Below, in pieces: positions 8,896 through 17,768 of a stretch of DNA of 64,000 nucleotides (positions within the stretch are counted from its first letter, which is position 1; each line of letters begins with the position of its first letter). Source of the DNA: Pseudomonas petrae (lineage in GTDB: Bacteria; Pseudomonadota; Gammaproteobacteria; Pseudomonadales; Pseudomonadaceae); contig NZ_JAKJXE010000010.1 of the NCBI RefSeq assembly GCF_021728295.1, positions 124,001-188,000 on the forward strand, in the 5' to 3' direction. The notes under the pieces are model-generated. The model saw only the letters and a list, made by a program, of their open reading frames with translations, had not been told where the DNA came from and ran no database searches. A program made the position numbers and the translations under genes.

Positions 8896-9119
8896 GTAGG
8901 ACCGGCTTCAGCCGGGAAGGCGTCAGGTGTTACACCGCAAAATTTATGGTGTACAAACCGGCCTCTTCCCGGCTAAAGCCGGTCCCACTAAGACACCGCG
9001 ATCCATCGTCGGACCGCGGTCAATTGTGGGACCGGCTTTAGCCGGGAAGACGTCAGGCGTTACAGCGCAGAAATCGATGTCGTTCACGCTGGTCAATTCC
9101 CGGCTGAAGCCGGTCCTAC
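8896..9119. repeat. REP cluster, two inverted pairs
   Basis: Four REPs of the GTAGGACCGGCTTTAGCCGGGAAG type alternate in orientation: + at 8896, - near 8968-8991, + near 9028-9052 and - ending 9119. They form two REPIN-like inverted pairs with similar interiors (GCGTCAGGTGTTACACCGC and ACGTCAGGCGTTACAGCGC). They lie between dps and the converging mechanosensitive-channel gene. Confidence 0.85.
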
Positions 9120-9130
9120 CACCGCGATCA

Positions 9131-10561
9131 TTAGCGCTTCTGCAACCACCCCAGAAAATTGTTCTTCTTGATCACCACCGGTTTGCGCATCAGCACGTGC
9201 TGGGTGCCTTGCTGGCGGACTGCTTGCAGCTTGTTCAACGCCGTCACGATTTCGACGCGCTGTTCCATGGCCTGGCGCGTGGCGGCTTTGTCGATGCGGT
9301 AAACGACGCAGGAGGTGAGGGCGGTGAAGCGTGCCTGCGACGGCGTGTCGGCCAGCACGCTCTGCTCACCCATCACTTCGCCGGGGCCCATGCGCCCGGC
9401 TTCCACCCTGTCATTCCCATCCTTGACGCTCGCTGACACCACGCCGGTGGCAATCACCAGCAAACCGTCCGTGACGTCATCGACCTCGATAATCGTCTGC
9501 CCGGCCGTGTATTCCCGCGCCACCATGCTCTGGGCCAGCTGGTTCTTCTCCTCGGCGGTGCTGGTGCGGAACACTTTGACCTCATCGAGCAGCGCGCGGG
9601 GCCGAGACATCGCTTCGGCGGTGGTTTCCGATTGCCACGCGATGCCGGCTGCTTCGAGGTGCCGATAAGCCAGGTCAAACAGCAGATTGCGCACGTCGCT
9701 CTTGTTATTCAGGTCGCTGATGAACCCGGTGACCGCGTATTCGATGGTGGTCGGGCTGGTTTCCTTGACCACCGCGCGGGGCTTGGGCGTCTGCAACAGC
9801 GCGCTGCAACCCTGCAGCGCACGCTCCAGGGCATCGAGCACCCGGCGCGGCCGAATGTGCGGCGACATCATGATGTTGATCGACACGCCATGAATATGGA
9901 CCGGTCGGCTCAAATTGACGATCTTCGCCTTGGCTGCCACGGAATTGGGGATGACCACCATGGTGCCAACGCCCGTCAGCAGGTGCGTGGCGCGCCAGTC
10001 TATGTCCATCACTTTGCCTTCCATGCCGTCGATGGAGATCGAGTCGTCGACCTGATACGGCTTGGTGGTGTTGAGGATGATCCCGGAGAACACGTCGCTC
10101 AGCGTGCTTTGCAGGGCCAGGCCAACGATGATCGCCATCGCCCCGGATGTCGCCAGCAAACCCTTGACCGGCAGCTGCAGGACATAGCCCGCCGCCGCAA
10201 CAATGGCGATGAGGAAGATCATCGCGCCAATCACTTCCTGCAACAGCCGACCGCTGTGGCCGACGCGACTGGTCAGCGCCAGCCCGAGGACCACGGTGAG
10301 GGTGCGCGCGGCGTAGATCCACCAGACGATCGCCAGCACGGTGGCGCCGAATTGCAGTGCGCTGTCGTCGGGCCAGGTCGGCGCTTCCAGCGGGCTCACG
10401 CCGGCATTGATGATCACCAGGCTGTAGGCGACGAATGCCGCCAGCCGCGTGGCGATGCGCGCCAGCCGGTTGCGGTCGGCCAGCACGTGCCAGGCCAGAA
10501 GGTCGGCGAGCAGCAGGAGCAGGCTCCACGCCAGCGAGTAATGAGGGACGACGGTCGACAT
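9131..10561 (-). CDS. MscS-type mechanosensitive channel with C-terminal cyclic-nucleotide-binding domain
   Basis: A 476-residue protein starting at the ATG at 10561 (MSTVVPHYSLAW). Four N-terminal TM helices precede an MscS core: the pore helix and beta domain read ATSGAMAIIVGLALQSTLSDVFSGI, then VDDSISIDGMEGKVMDIDWRATHL, with VVIPNSVAAKAKIVNLSRP as the conserved beta strand. Residues about 335-450 form a cNMP/Crp-like domain (TAGQTIIEVDDVTDGLLVIATG, GPGEVMGEQSVLADTPSQARFTAL), the phosphate-cassette arrangement of cyclic-nucleotide-binding domains. It probably gates ion or osmolyte release in response to tension and/or a cyclic nucleotide. The ligand is not known. The protein ends LGWLQKR. 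Confidence 0.93.
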   Translation of the reverse strand: MSTVVPHYSLAWSLLLLLADLLAWHVLADRNRLARIATRLAAFVAYSLVIINAGVSPLEAPTWPDDSALQFGATVLAIVWWIYAARTLTVVLGLALTSRVGHSGRLLQEVIGAMIFLIAIVAAAGYVLQLPVKGLLATSGAMAIIVGLALQSTLSDVFSGIILNTTKPYQVDDSISIDGMEGKVMDIDWRATHLLTGVGTMVVIPNSVAAKAKIVNLSRPVHIHGVSINIMMSPHIRPRRVLDALERALQGCSALLQTPKPRAVVKETSPTTIEYAVTGFISDLNNKSDVRNLLFDLAYRHLEAAGIAWQSETTAEAMSRPRALLDEVKVFRTSTAEEKNQLAQSMVAREYTAGQTIIEVDDVTDGLLVIATGVVSASVKDGNDRVEAGRMGPGEVMGEQSVLADTPSQARFTALTSCVVYRIDKAATRQAMEQRVEIVTALNKLQAVRQQGTQHVLMRKPVVIKKNNFLGWLQKR

Positions 10562-10756
10562 GGAAGATATCCGCAGGAAAAGTGCAGGGCCGAACGGGCC
10601 CGCGCGAATGCGCGCGAACAATGTAGGCACGGCCACGATCGATGTCTATAACCGATGCGGCCAGGCGTTCGGCAAAGAAGCACATTGCTTCAAGCCCGTC
10701 GCCCATGAACAGGGCAGGATCGGATGCCTCTCTTTCCTTCGATTCGAGGCATCTCC

Positions 10757-11749
10757 ATGCGCACATCCGTTATCCCGCTCGCCCGCTCCGTTGCGCTCGG
10801 AGTCGCTTTGTGCTCCGGCGTCGCTCTGGCCCAAGCGCCGGCCCAGCAGAAAACCCAGGTGCCCGGGTATTTCCGTCTGGCCGTCGGCGACTACGAAGTC
10901 ACGGCGCTGTTCGATGGCTACAACGACCTGTCACCCACGTTGCTCAAGGGCATGAAGCCCGAAGCGATCCGCGCCTTGCTGGCCCGCCGTGCCATCGAAA
11001 CACCGGGCGTGCAAACCGCGTTCAACGCCTTCCTCATCAACACCGGCGAGCACCTGATCCTCGTCGACACTGGCGCCGGCCAGTGCATCGGCGAGACGGC
11101 CGGCATGCTCTCGCAGAACATCAAGGCCGCCGGGTATCAGCCGGATCAGGTCGACACTATCCTGCTCACCCACATGCATCTGGACCATGTCTGCGGCCTG
11201 GTCGACGCCGACAAGAAACCGGTGTTTGCCAACGCCACGGTCTATGCCGCCAAGCCCGAAGCGGATTATTGGCTGGACCCGACCGCCATCGGCCGCGTCC
11301 CGGAACAGGCCAGGGCTTACTTCAAGATTGCCCAGGATTCCACGGCGCCTTACGTCGCGGCCGGACGGTTCAAGACCTTCGCCCCGGGCCAGTCGCCGGT
11401 GCCGGAAGTGAGCACGACGCTGGAAGCGGGGCATACACCGGGCAGCACGACGTATCAATTCAGCTCCAGGGGCCAGACCATTCTGTTTATTGGCGACCTG
11501 ATCCACAGCCTCGCCGTGCAGTTCGATCACCCGGCGGTCAGCATCGCCTTCGACGAAAACAGCCAGAAGGCCATCGCCAGCCGTGATCAAGTGTTCACCG
11601 AGGCGGCCAGCAAGAAGATCTGGGTCGCCGCCGCGCACCTGCCATTCCCCGGCACCGGGCACATCGTGGCCATCGACAAGCATTTTCAGTGGGTGCCGGT
11701 CGAGTACGGCCCGTATCAGCGTGCGGCCCATGTGCCGTTGCTGAAATAG
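10757..11749 (+). CDS. secreted metallo-beta-lactamase-fold hydrolase
   Basis: A 330-residue protein with a Sec-type signal peptide (MRTSVIPLARSVALGVALCS, cleavage after about VALAQA, near residue 27). The binuclear metal-site motif is LLTHMHLDHVCGL (HxHxDH), preceded by LILVDTGAGQ and followed by LEAGHTPGSTTYQ (third-site His) and LFIGDLIHSLAV (bridging Asp). The closing AAHLPFPGTGHI supplies the last histidines. The fold is shared by lactonases, beta-lactamases and glyoxalase II-like enzymes. The periplasmic location, and the absence of other features, leave the substrate open. The start at 10757 is the ATG that places the signal peptide at the N-terminus. Confidence 0.9.
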   Translation: MRTSVIPLARSVALGVALCSGVALAQAPAQQKTQVPGYFRLAVGDYEVTALFDGYNDLSPTLLKGMKPEAIRALLARRAIETPGVQTAFNAFLINTGEHLILVDTGAGQCIGETAGMLSQNIKAAGYQPDQVDTILLTHMHLDHVCGLVDADKKPVFANATVYAAKPEADYWLDPTAIGRVPEQARAYFKIAQDSTAPYVAAGRFKTFAPGQSPVPEVSTTLEAGHTPGSTTYQFSSRGQTILFIGDLIHSLAVQFDHPAVSIAFDENSQKAIASRDQVFTEAASKKIWVAAAHLPFPGTGHIVAIDKHFQWVPVEYGPYQRAAHVPLLK

Positions 11750-12098
11750 GATCGAGCCGCCTCTGACACAACGTGCGCTGGACGCAAAACGCTTTTGCGT
11801 ACAGCGCAAAGCTGCGGTCATGTTTATGACGAATACGCGGCTTATACTCGGGCGTCCCAAGGGCCAGGGACGATCCGGGTATCGTCCCGGGTATCAGCCG
11901 TAACCGCTTCAGCTTGCCGCGCAAGGCACAACCCCAGGGTAACTATCCCTACAGCTAATATCGGTGTTCGGTTTTAACTGATTAGATGAGTGCTTGTTAA
12001 AAATGGATAGCTGCGCTGAGCGTCTTCGGGATTCAATCTCGCCCGGACGATGGTCGGCGAATCAGGGCCTGCGACTCCACTTCCAAGGACTGCATGAA
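11750..12098. other. intergenic region with two hairpins
   Basis: No gene is supported here. Two perfect short inverted repeats are visible: ACGCAAAA-CGC-TTTTGCGT at 11782-11800, shortly after the metallo-hydrolase stop, and GGGACGAT-CCGGGT-ATCGTCCC at 11867-11888. Neither has a U-tract, so a terminator call is not justified. The second half (11940-12000) is A+T-rich and is the likely promoter region of the next regulator. No clear -35/-10 pair was picked out. Confidence 0.45.
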
Positions 12099-13625
12099 AT
12101 GATAAGTCTCGGTCAGACGATGATTTCCCGCGAGCACAGAGACGTGTTCAAGGACGGCGTCGCCATGCGCATTGGCACCCGCGCCTTCGACATTCTCGAC
12201 GTGCTGCTGCGTCATCAAGGGCAGTTGGTGAGCAAGGAGTTGATCCTTCAGAGTGTCTGGCCGGACACCGTGGTTGAAGAGAATAACCTGCAAGTGCATA
12301 TCTCCGCGCTGCGCAAGGCGTTGGGCACCGACCGCGAGCAGATCCGCACCGTGCCGGGCCGTGGCTACGTGCTGCTGGGCGGGGAAAGCCTCGGAAACCA
12401 GCCCCCCACGCCAGCCATGTTGCACGGCGTGAGTTGTCATCACCGACTGCCCGCCCGCGTCGCCTTGCTCGGGCGTCAGGCGTTGCTGGATGAGGTGAGC
12501 AACACCTTTGCTGAGGGCTGCGCGCTGGTCACGCTGATCGGCCCGGGCGGCGTCGGCAAAACCGCGCTGGCCGCGGAACTCGGCCAGACGCTGCTGGACG
12601 CTGGCGCCACGCCCGTGTATTTCGTGCCGATTGCGCAATTGCAATGCGCCGAGCTGCTGCTGGAGGCGTTTTCCAGCGCGGTGGGCGTCGACTGCAGCGG
12701 CGGCGATCCTGACCTTCAAGGACTGATTCGCTACCTCCAGCAGCAGCCGGGGCTGATCATTCTGGACAACTGCGAGCATCTGGTCGAAAGCGTCGCCAGC
12801 CTGCTGGAAGTGATCCTGCGTGGCGCCCCGGCAGTGCGCGCGGTCGCGACCAGCCGAGAGCCGTTACGCATTGCCGGCGAGCGCAGCCTGCAAGTGCCGC
12901 CCCTTGATATTCCTGAACAGAGCGCCGCCCGAGAGACCATTCTGTGCAGTGCGTCGGCGCAACTGTTCCTGCGCCAGTGGCGTGCGCTGGACAGCCATCT
13001 GGCGGCTGACAGCAATGCCCAGCTTGACGATTACAGCGTCGAGCTGGTGGGTGAAATCTGCCGCCGGCTCGACGGCATGCCGCTGGCGCTGGAAATGGCC
13101 GCCGCCCGGGCCTGCGCCCTTGGGCTGTATCAATTGGTGGCGAGCCTCGACGGCAGCCTGCACATGCTCTCGGCGTCACTGCGCACCGCGCCGCCGCGTC
13201 AGCAAACGCTGCAGGCTTCGCTGGCGTGGAGCCTGCGCTTGCTCGGTCGCGAAGAGCGCACGGTGCTGCGGCGGCTGGCCGAGCTGGACGGTCGCTTCAC
13301 TCTGGAACGTGCCTGCGATGCCTTGCAACGCACCCGTTTGCCGCGCGCCTGCATCATGGATTGCATTGTGCGGCTGGCGACCAAGTCGTTGCTGATGGTC
13401 AGCGCTCAGGGGCCCTTCCGTTTCTATCGGATGCTCGGCACAACCCGCGCCTGCCTGCTGACGGCCAACGCCCACCACACCACCGCCACGGAGGGCAGCG
13501 CGCCGCGTGCGCAGGATTGCGACGCACCGTCGGCACTGGCGACGCTGCAAAGCATCAGGGCTGTGCCGGCCGGGCCCGACGGGTATCATGCGCGGCATCA
13601 GAGAGCACTGGCGGTTGGCCGTTGA
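12099..13625 (+). CDS. winged-helix transcriptional regulator with NB-ARC/AfsR-like ATPase domain
   Basis: About 508 residues. The N-terminal ~100 form an OmpR/CadC-type winged helix (TRAFDILDVLLRHQGQLVSK, WPDTVVEENNLQVHISALRK, TVPGRGYVLLG). A STAND-type NTPase follows: Walker A is GPGGVGKTALA (about residues 148-158), the Walker B-like strand is GLIILDNCEHL, the sensor segment is VRAVATSREPL, and the GMPLALEMAAARA motif is typical of AfsR/GutR-like ATPases. The start at 12099 has an AAGGA site and begins right at the winged-helix domain; ATG 12003 or TTG 11994 are alternatives. Most relatives continue with several hundred residues of TPR repeats; this protein stops soon after the ATPase. It lies 27 bp before the response-regulator gene, so co-regulation is likely. 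Confidence 0.85.
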   Translation: MISLGQTMISREHRDVFKDGVAMRIGTRAFDILDVLLRHQGQLVSKELILQSVWPDTVVEENNLQVHISALRKALGTDREQIRTVPGRGYVLLGGESLGNQPPTPAMLHGVSCHHRLPARVALLGRQALLDEVSNTFAEGCALVTLIGPGGVGKTALAAELGQTLLDAGATPVYFVPIAQLQCAELLLEAFSSAVGVDCSGGDPDLQGLIRYLQQQPGLIILDNCEHLVESVASLLEVILRGAPAVRAVATSREPLRIAGERSLQVPPLDIPEQSAARETILCSASAQLFLRQWRALDSHLAADSNAQLDDYSVELVGEICRRLDGMPLALEMAAARACALGLYQLVASLDGSLHMLSASLRTAPPRQQTLQASLAWSLRLLGREERTVLRRLAELDGRFTLERACDALQRTRLPRACIMDCIVRLATKSLLMVSAQGPFRFYRMLGTTRACLLTANAHHTTATEGSAPRAQDCDAPSALATLQSIRAVPAGPDGYHARHQRALAVGR

Positions 13626-13652
13626 TGCGACGGAACCCTTCATGAGCGTGTT

Positions 13653-14270
13653 ATGAGCGTGAATCCCAAGGTCTATGTGGTGGACGACGACGCTGCCATC
13701 CGCACTTCCTTGCAGCGCCTGTTGCATTCGGCGGACATCGTCTGCGAAGTGTTCGACAGCGCCCAGGCGTTTCTTGGCCGGCCGCTGAACCAGGGTCCCA
13801 TCTGCCTGTTGCTGGACGTCAATCTGGCCCAGGGCACCGGCTTTGATCTGCAGCAAACGTTGCTGGATCGCGGCCAGACCTTCCCGATCATTTTCATGAC
13901 CGGCTACGGCACCATCGCAATGTCCGTGCGCGCGATCAAGGCCGGCGCCCGTGAGTTCTTGACCAAACCCTTCGAGCCGGAGCAGCTGCTGGATCTGGTG
14001 CGCGAAGCGCTGACCAGCGACGCGGCGAGCATGGACGAGCGCTGCCTGACCGCCTGCGTCAAAGCACGTTTCGACAGCCTCACGCCGAGGGAGCGGCAAG
14101 TCATGGCACTGCTGATCACCGGCAAGATGAATAAGCAGATTGCTGTGGAACTGGGCACCAGCGAAGTCACCGCCAAGGTCCATAAAAGACACGTATTGAC
14201 CAAGATGAATGCGCGCAACGTCATCGAGCTGCTGAAAATGAGTGACCGGCTGGGTTGCCTGGTGAAATGA
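13653..14270 (+). CDS. FixJ-family two-component response regulator
   Basis: A 205-residue regulator. The receiver domain has the acidic pocket VVDDDAA (residues 9-15), the phosphoacceptor D55 in CLLLDVNLAQG, and the conserved Thr/Lys in FMTGYGT and FLTKPFEPEQLL. The C-terminal LuxR-type helix-turn-helix reads LTPRERQVMALLITGKMNKQ, then IAVELGTSEVTAKVHK. This is the FixJ/NarL arrangement: phosphorylation by a histidine kinase should trigger dimerisation and promoter binding. The obvious partner is the FixL-like kinase module encoded about 310 bp downstream. The start is the ATG at 13653. Confidence 0.93.
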   Translation: MSVNPKVYVVDDDAAIRTSLQRLLHSADIVCEVFDSAQAFLGRPLNQGPICLLLDVNLAQGTGFDLQQTLLDRGQTFPIIFMTGYGTIAMSVRAIKAGAREFLTKPFEPEQLLDLVREALTSDAASMDERCLTACVKARFDSLTPRERQVMALLITGKMNKQIAVELGTSEVTAKVHKRHVLTKMNARNVIELLKMSDRLGCLVK

Positions 14271-14295
14271 CCCCTTGAGATAGGCGGTGCTGTTA

Positions 14296-14540
14296 GTGGG
14301 ATCGGCTTTAGCCGGGAAGAGGTCGGATTGAGCGACCTCAAATTTGCGGTGTGATGTCTGACGCTTTCCCGGCTAAAGCCGGTCCCACAGGGATATGCGT
14401 TGCTCTTGTAGGACCGGCTTTAGCCGGGAAGACGCCGGATTGAGCTACCTCAGATTTTCGGTGTGACGTCCGACGCTTTCCCGGCTGAAGCCGGTCCTAC
14501 GGGATACGCGGTGATTGTAGGACTGGCTTTAGCGGGGAAG
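14296..14540. repeat. tandem duplicated REPIN plus a fifth REP
   Basis: Two inverted REP pairs lie in tandem: 14296-14320 with 14365-14388, and 14408-14432 with 14476-14500. A single decayed REP follows at 14517-14540 (GTAGGACTGGCTTTAGCGGGGAAG). The spacers of the two pairs are near-copies of each other (GGATTGAGCGACCTCAAATT versus GGATTGAGCTACCTCAGATT), so one whole REPIN was duplicated locally. The cluster separates the response-regulator gene from the kinase gene and could limit read-through or stabilise the upstream mRNA. Confidence 0.88.
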
Positions 14541-14584
14541 CGGCCGGGACGACGCCAGCAGCCGCATTCCAACAAAGGATCATC

Positions 14585-16870
14585 ATGAGCAGCATTTTCA
14601 ACGGGCCTTACACGGCTATCTCCAGCGCCGGGGCATTCGGGCCCCAGTGGCTGGAGCAGCTCGTCTGGCAGTTGCTGTTTGTCGATGGAGAACTCGCTCA
14701 TTACCGGGTCACGCTGACGCAGGAAGATCGCCACTGGCGCATCGTTCGTCCTGCATCCGACGCCTCGATCAGCGCAACACGCCGTCTGGAACACGAATTT
14801 TCACTGGCCCCCCGGCTGATGCCGCAATGGGCCGTGCAGCCAGTGGCGCTCCTGTCGGGGCCAGAAGGTACCTTGTTGGTGCTGGAGGATGCCAGCGGCG
14901 TGCCATTGCATGATCAACCCGACGCGCCGCTGTCCATCCAGGGTTTTTTGCGGCGGGCCATCGCTGCCGCTGCCGCTGTAACAGGTGCTCACCAGGCAGG
15001 CCTGCTGCACCGCGATATCAAGCCGTGCAACCTGATCGAAGACACAAACGGCGTGGTCCGACTCAGCGGTTTCGGCCTCAGCGTTGATGTGCAATCGGCA
15101 CCGCAACTGCCGTTGTCCGACGCCCTTTGCGGCGCGCTCGGCTACATGGCGCCCGAACGGTCGCGGCGGGTGCAGCGTCAGGCTGATCAACGCAGCGACC
15201 TCTATGCGCTGGGCATGACTTTTTATGAATGGCTGGCCGGCCGATTGCCGTTCGAGGCTGCCGATGCAGTGGATTGGGTGTATTGCCATGTGGCGCGCAT
15301 TCCGCCGCCCCTGAGCCAGCATCGCGGTGATATCCCTGCGCCGCTGGCCGGTCTCGTGCATCGGCTGATCGCAAAAAACCCGGATGACCGTTATCAGAGC
15401 GCTGCCGATCTACTGGGACACCTGGGCGAGATGCTCCAGCAGTGGCAGCAATTCCGGGACATTCCGGATCTGCAGTCCGACCTGCCTGACGGGCGACATG
15501 ACGCGTCCGCCATCCCGCTCAGTCCCGGTCCGAACCCTGCGCCGGGGCTGGAGAACGTGTCGTCGGCGCGCACATCGATCACCCTGGCTGGACGCGACGC
15601 CCTCGACCTGTCCTCCGTCATGAAATCGGCCCACGCCCTGCGCGACGAAAGCGAGCAGGACCGGCTGATCGAAACGCTGCTGCGCAACACCATCGTCCAT
15701 GCCGGTGCGCAACGGGCCTTGCTGTTGCTGGTGAAGGACGGGGCTCCGGTGATGTGCGCAATCGGCCAGAGCGGCGACGATGGCTTGCGCATCGAGCTGA
15801 CGGACACGGTGCCCGACAAACACCACCTGCCGCTGTCGATCCTGTACCGGGTGATGCGCACCCGCCAGCGCCTGGTGCTGGACGATGTCTGCGCCGACGC
15901 CTACTTCGCCGCCGACGAATACGTGCGACAACACCCGGTGCGCTCGGCGCTGTGCGTGCCGCTGGTCAAACAGGGCAGGGTGCTCGGCGTGCTGTACCTG
16001 GAAAACAACCTCGCGCCGGGCGTGTTCACGATTTGCCGCACCGAAGTGCTGGAGCTGCTCGCCAGCCAGGCGGCGATTTCCCTGGAAACCGCGCGCCTGC
16101 ACCAGGCATTGGAGCAGGAGAACGCGCGCCGTCGGGATGTGGAAATCGCCCTGCGCATCGCCCGGGCCCGGCTGGCCAGCGTCACCCAGGCCACGGTAAT
16201 GGGTGAACTGGCGGCGTCCATTGCCCACGAAATCAATCAGCCGCTGGCGTCGATGGTGTCCAACGCTGCCGCCGGGATTCGCTGGCTCAATCGCGAAAAC
16301 CCGCAGGTGGACGAAGCCTTGTCCGGGCTGCGCGACATCGTTGCCGAAGGCCGACGCGCCGGGGAAATCGTCAACGCGCTGCAGAGCCTGGCGCGGCAAG
16401 GCCCGCATCACCGGCGCCGGCTGCTGGTCAACGACGTGATTCGCCATGTGGTGGCGCTGACCGGCGTCGAGGTCGAACAACAGCGGGTCTTGATGACGAC
16501 CCATCTCACGCGTTCACCGTTGCGTGTCAGCGCCTCCAGCGTGCAATTGCAGCAAGTGGTGCTGAACCTGATCCTCAACGCGCTGGACGCCATGAGCGCG
16601 GGGGATCACGTGCTGCGGCGGCTGTCGATCACCAGCGAAGTGGTGGGTCGCGACTCTATGGTGGTCAGCGTTGAAGACAGCGGGCGCGGCATCGAGCCGG
16701 GGGACATGAATCAGCTGTTCAATGCCTTCTTCACCACCAAGGACAAAGGCATGGGCATGGGGCTGGCGATCTGTCAGTCGATCATCAGCGCCCACGGCGG
16801 CCACCTCTACGCCATGCCGGCGCGCTACGGCGGTGCGACGTTCGTGTTCACGTTGCCCCTCGTCGAGTAA
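14585..16870 (+). CDS. Ser/Thr kinase-like - GAF - histidine kinase hybrid
   Basis: A 761-residue fusion. Residues about 20-285 are a protein-kinase-like domain with LLHRDIKPCNL (HRD at 142-144), the APE motif (GYMAPE, ending at 191) and DQRSDLYALGMTFYEWLAGR. The DFG motif is GFG (162-164) and no glycine loop or clear beta3 lysine is visible, so phosphotransfer by this domain is doubtful. A GAF domain follows (about 340-515: YRVMRTRQRLVLDDVCADAY, RSALCVPLVKQGRVLGVLYL). The C-terminus is a FixL-like histidine kinase: H548 in ASIAHEINQPLASMVSNA, N-box VVLNLILNALDAM, G-boxes VEDSGRGIEPGD and GMGMGLAICQSI. Typical relatives of about 1700 residues carry an AAA ATPase between the kinase and GAF domains, absent here. 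Its output is probably the FixJ-like regulator just upstream. Confidence 0.9.
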   Translation: MSSIFNGPYTAISSAGAFGPQWLEQLVWQLLFVDGELAHYRVTLTQEDRHWRIVRPASDASISATRRLEHEFSLAPRLMPQWAVQPVALLSGPEGTLLVLEDASGVPLHDQPDAPLSIQGFLRRAIAAAAAVTGAHQAGLLHRDIKPCNLIEDTNGVVRLSGFGLSVDVQSAPQLPLSDALCGALGYMAPERSRRVQRQADQRSDLYALGMTFYEWLAGRLPFEAADAVDWVYCHVARIPPPLSQHRGDIPAPLAGLVHRLIAKNPDDRYQSAADLLGHLGEMLQQWQQFRDIPDLQSDLPDGRHDASAIPLSPGPNPAPGLENVSSARTSITLAGRDALDLSSVMKSAHALRDESEQDRLIETLLRNTIVHAGAQRALLLLVKDGAPVMCAIGQSGDDGLRIELTDTVPDKHHLPLSILYRVMRTRQRLVLDDVCADAYFAADEYVRQHPVRSALCVPLVKQGRVLGVLYLENNLAPGVFTICRTEVLELLASQAAISLETARLHQALEQENARRRDVEIALRIARARLASVTQATVMGELAASIAHEINQPLASMVSNAAAGIRWLNRENPQVDEALSGLRDIVAEGRRAGEIVNALQSLARQGPHHRRRLLVNDVIRHVVALTGVEVEQQRVLMTTHLTRSPLRVSASSVQLQQVVLNLILNALDAMSAGDHVLRRLSITSEVVGRDSMVVSVEDSGRGIEPGDMNQLFNAFFTTKDKGMGMGLAICQSIISAHGGHLYAMPARYGGATFVFTLPLVE

Positions 16871-16899
16871 CGCCGACGGCTCATCGACGGGCGCGCTGT

Positions 16900-17544
16900 T
16901 CAATAAGGCCACGTCGAGGCAAGCAGTCGTTCGCAGAAGCCCTCAGCGTTCAGACGATGGGCGTGAAACGACAGCACGTCGGCGTTGGTCGTGCCCAGCG
17001 TGGTTTGCGGGCGATGCACCTGCCCCAGCGCCATGACGTGCAGAAACTTGAATTTGAAACCGGGTTCGCGCGGGTATGCGCTCAACACCCGTGCCTGGGC
17101 GGCGGGGCTGAAGCACTGGCAGTGCGCGCCGGTCAGGTCGGTTTCGACCGCGGCGCAGAGCAAGGCGGTCAACGGCGGTTTGTGCTGCGGGATGCCCGGT
17201 GTGGTGTGCAGCGCGATGGCGTCCCAGACCTGGGCGATGTCATCCCATGACCGCCCGTGCCCGCGCAGGAACTGGGCAGCGGCGTTGGCGCTGTCGACTT
17301 CGAACCGTAATTGCGACTGGGCGTACAGCCGGGTGATGCCGATGCGCAGGAACAGTGCGGCGGTATACAGCAGGTCGGCATCGAAACGCAGCCCGTGACT
17401 GTGCCCCAGCAGGCTGGCGAAGACGAAGGTGCGCCAGGCCGCGTTCAGCAGCAGGTCGGGCTGGTGATCGCGCATCAGGTCGGTCGCCGCGCGGGCCATC
17501 GCGCCGTCGGGAATCACAATCCCCGCCACGTATCGGGTGCTCAC
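16900..17544 (-). CDS. HD-superfamily (cyanamide-hydratase-like) protein lacking the HD dyad
   Basis: A 214-residue protein whose layout follows the cyanamide hydratase/DUF-HD group: RTFVFASLLGHSHGLRFDAD, then the helix that should carry the metal-binding HD pair, then AIALHTTPGIPQHKPPLTAL and AAVETDLTG. In this copy the expected FHDLGLT-type segment reads ALFLRIGITRLY, so both metal ligands are replaced by Leu-Arg. The later His residues remain. Either the protein has lost metal hydrolase activity or it uses another function. It is divergent from the AraC-type gene with a 224-bp shared upstream region, so that regulator may control it. Confidence 0.75.
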   Translation of the reverse strand: MSTRYVAGIVIPDGAMARAATDLMRDHQPDLLLNAAWRTFVFASLLGHSHGLRFDADLLYTAALFLRIGITRLYAQSQLRFEVDSANAAAQFLRGHGRSWDDIAQVWDAIALHTTPGIPQHKPPLTALLCAAVETDLTGAHCQCFSPAAQARVLSAYPREPGFKFKFLHVMALGQVHRPQTTLGTTNADVLSFHAHRLNAEGFCERLLASTWPY

Positions 17545-17768
17545 ATGCCGTCCCTCGCCGCGAACCGAACCTTTGGAGCGAACACGGTAATGCGCTGGCC
17601 AATGGCGGTCCTTGGTGCGGTCTTAAATGTTCTGAAGAGTGGCTAGGCGCACCGCAGCGAGGCACGTCGTCGTACGACGTTCAGAACGTTTAATACCCCG
17701 AGAAGGATTTTAAGAACCGTGCTGAGCAGACTTCATTCACCGCTGACTGTGAAGCTGGAGCGCCTGGC

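Noticed and set aside
8896..9119. Regularly spaced repeats considered as a CRISPR array
   Set aside because: The units alternate in orientation, are REP-type palindromes, have similar spacers, and no cas gene is near.
11782..11888. Two hairpins considered as Rho-independent terminators
   Set aside because: Stems are perfect but no U-tract follows on either strand.
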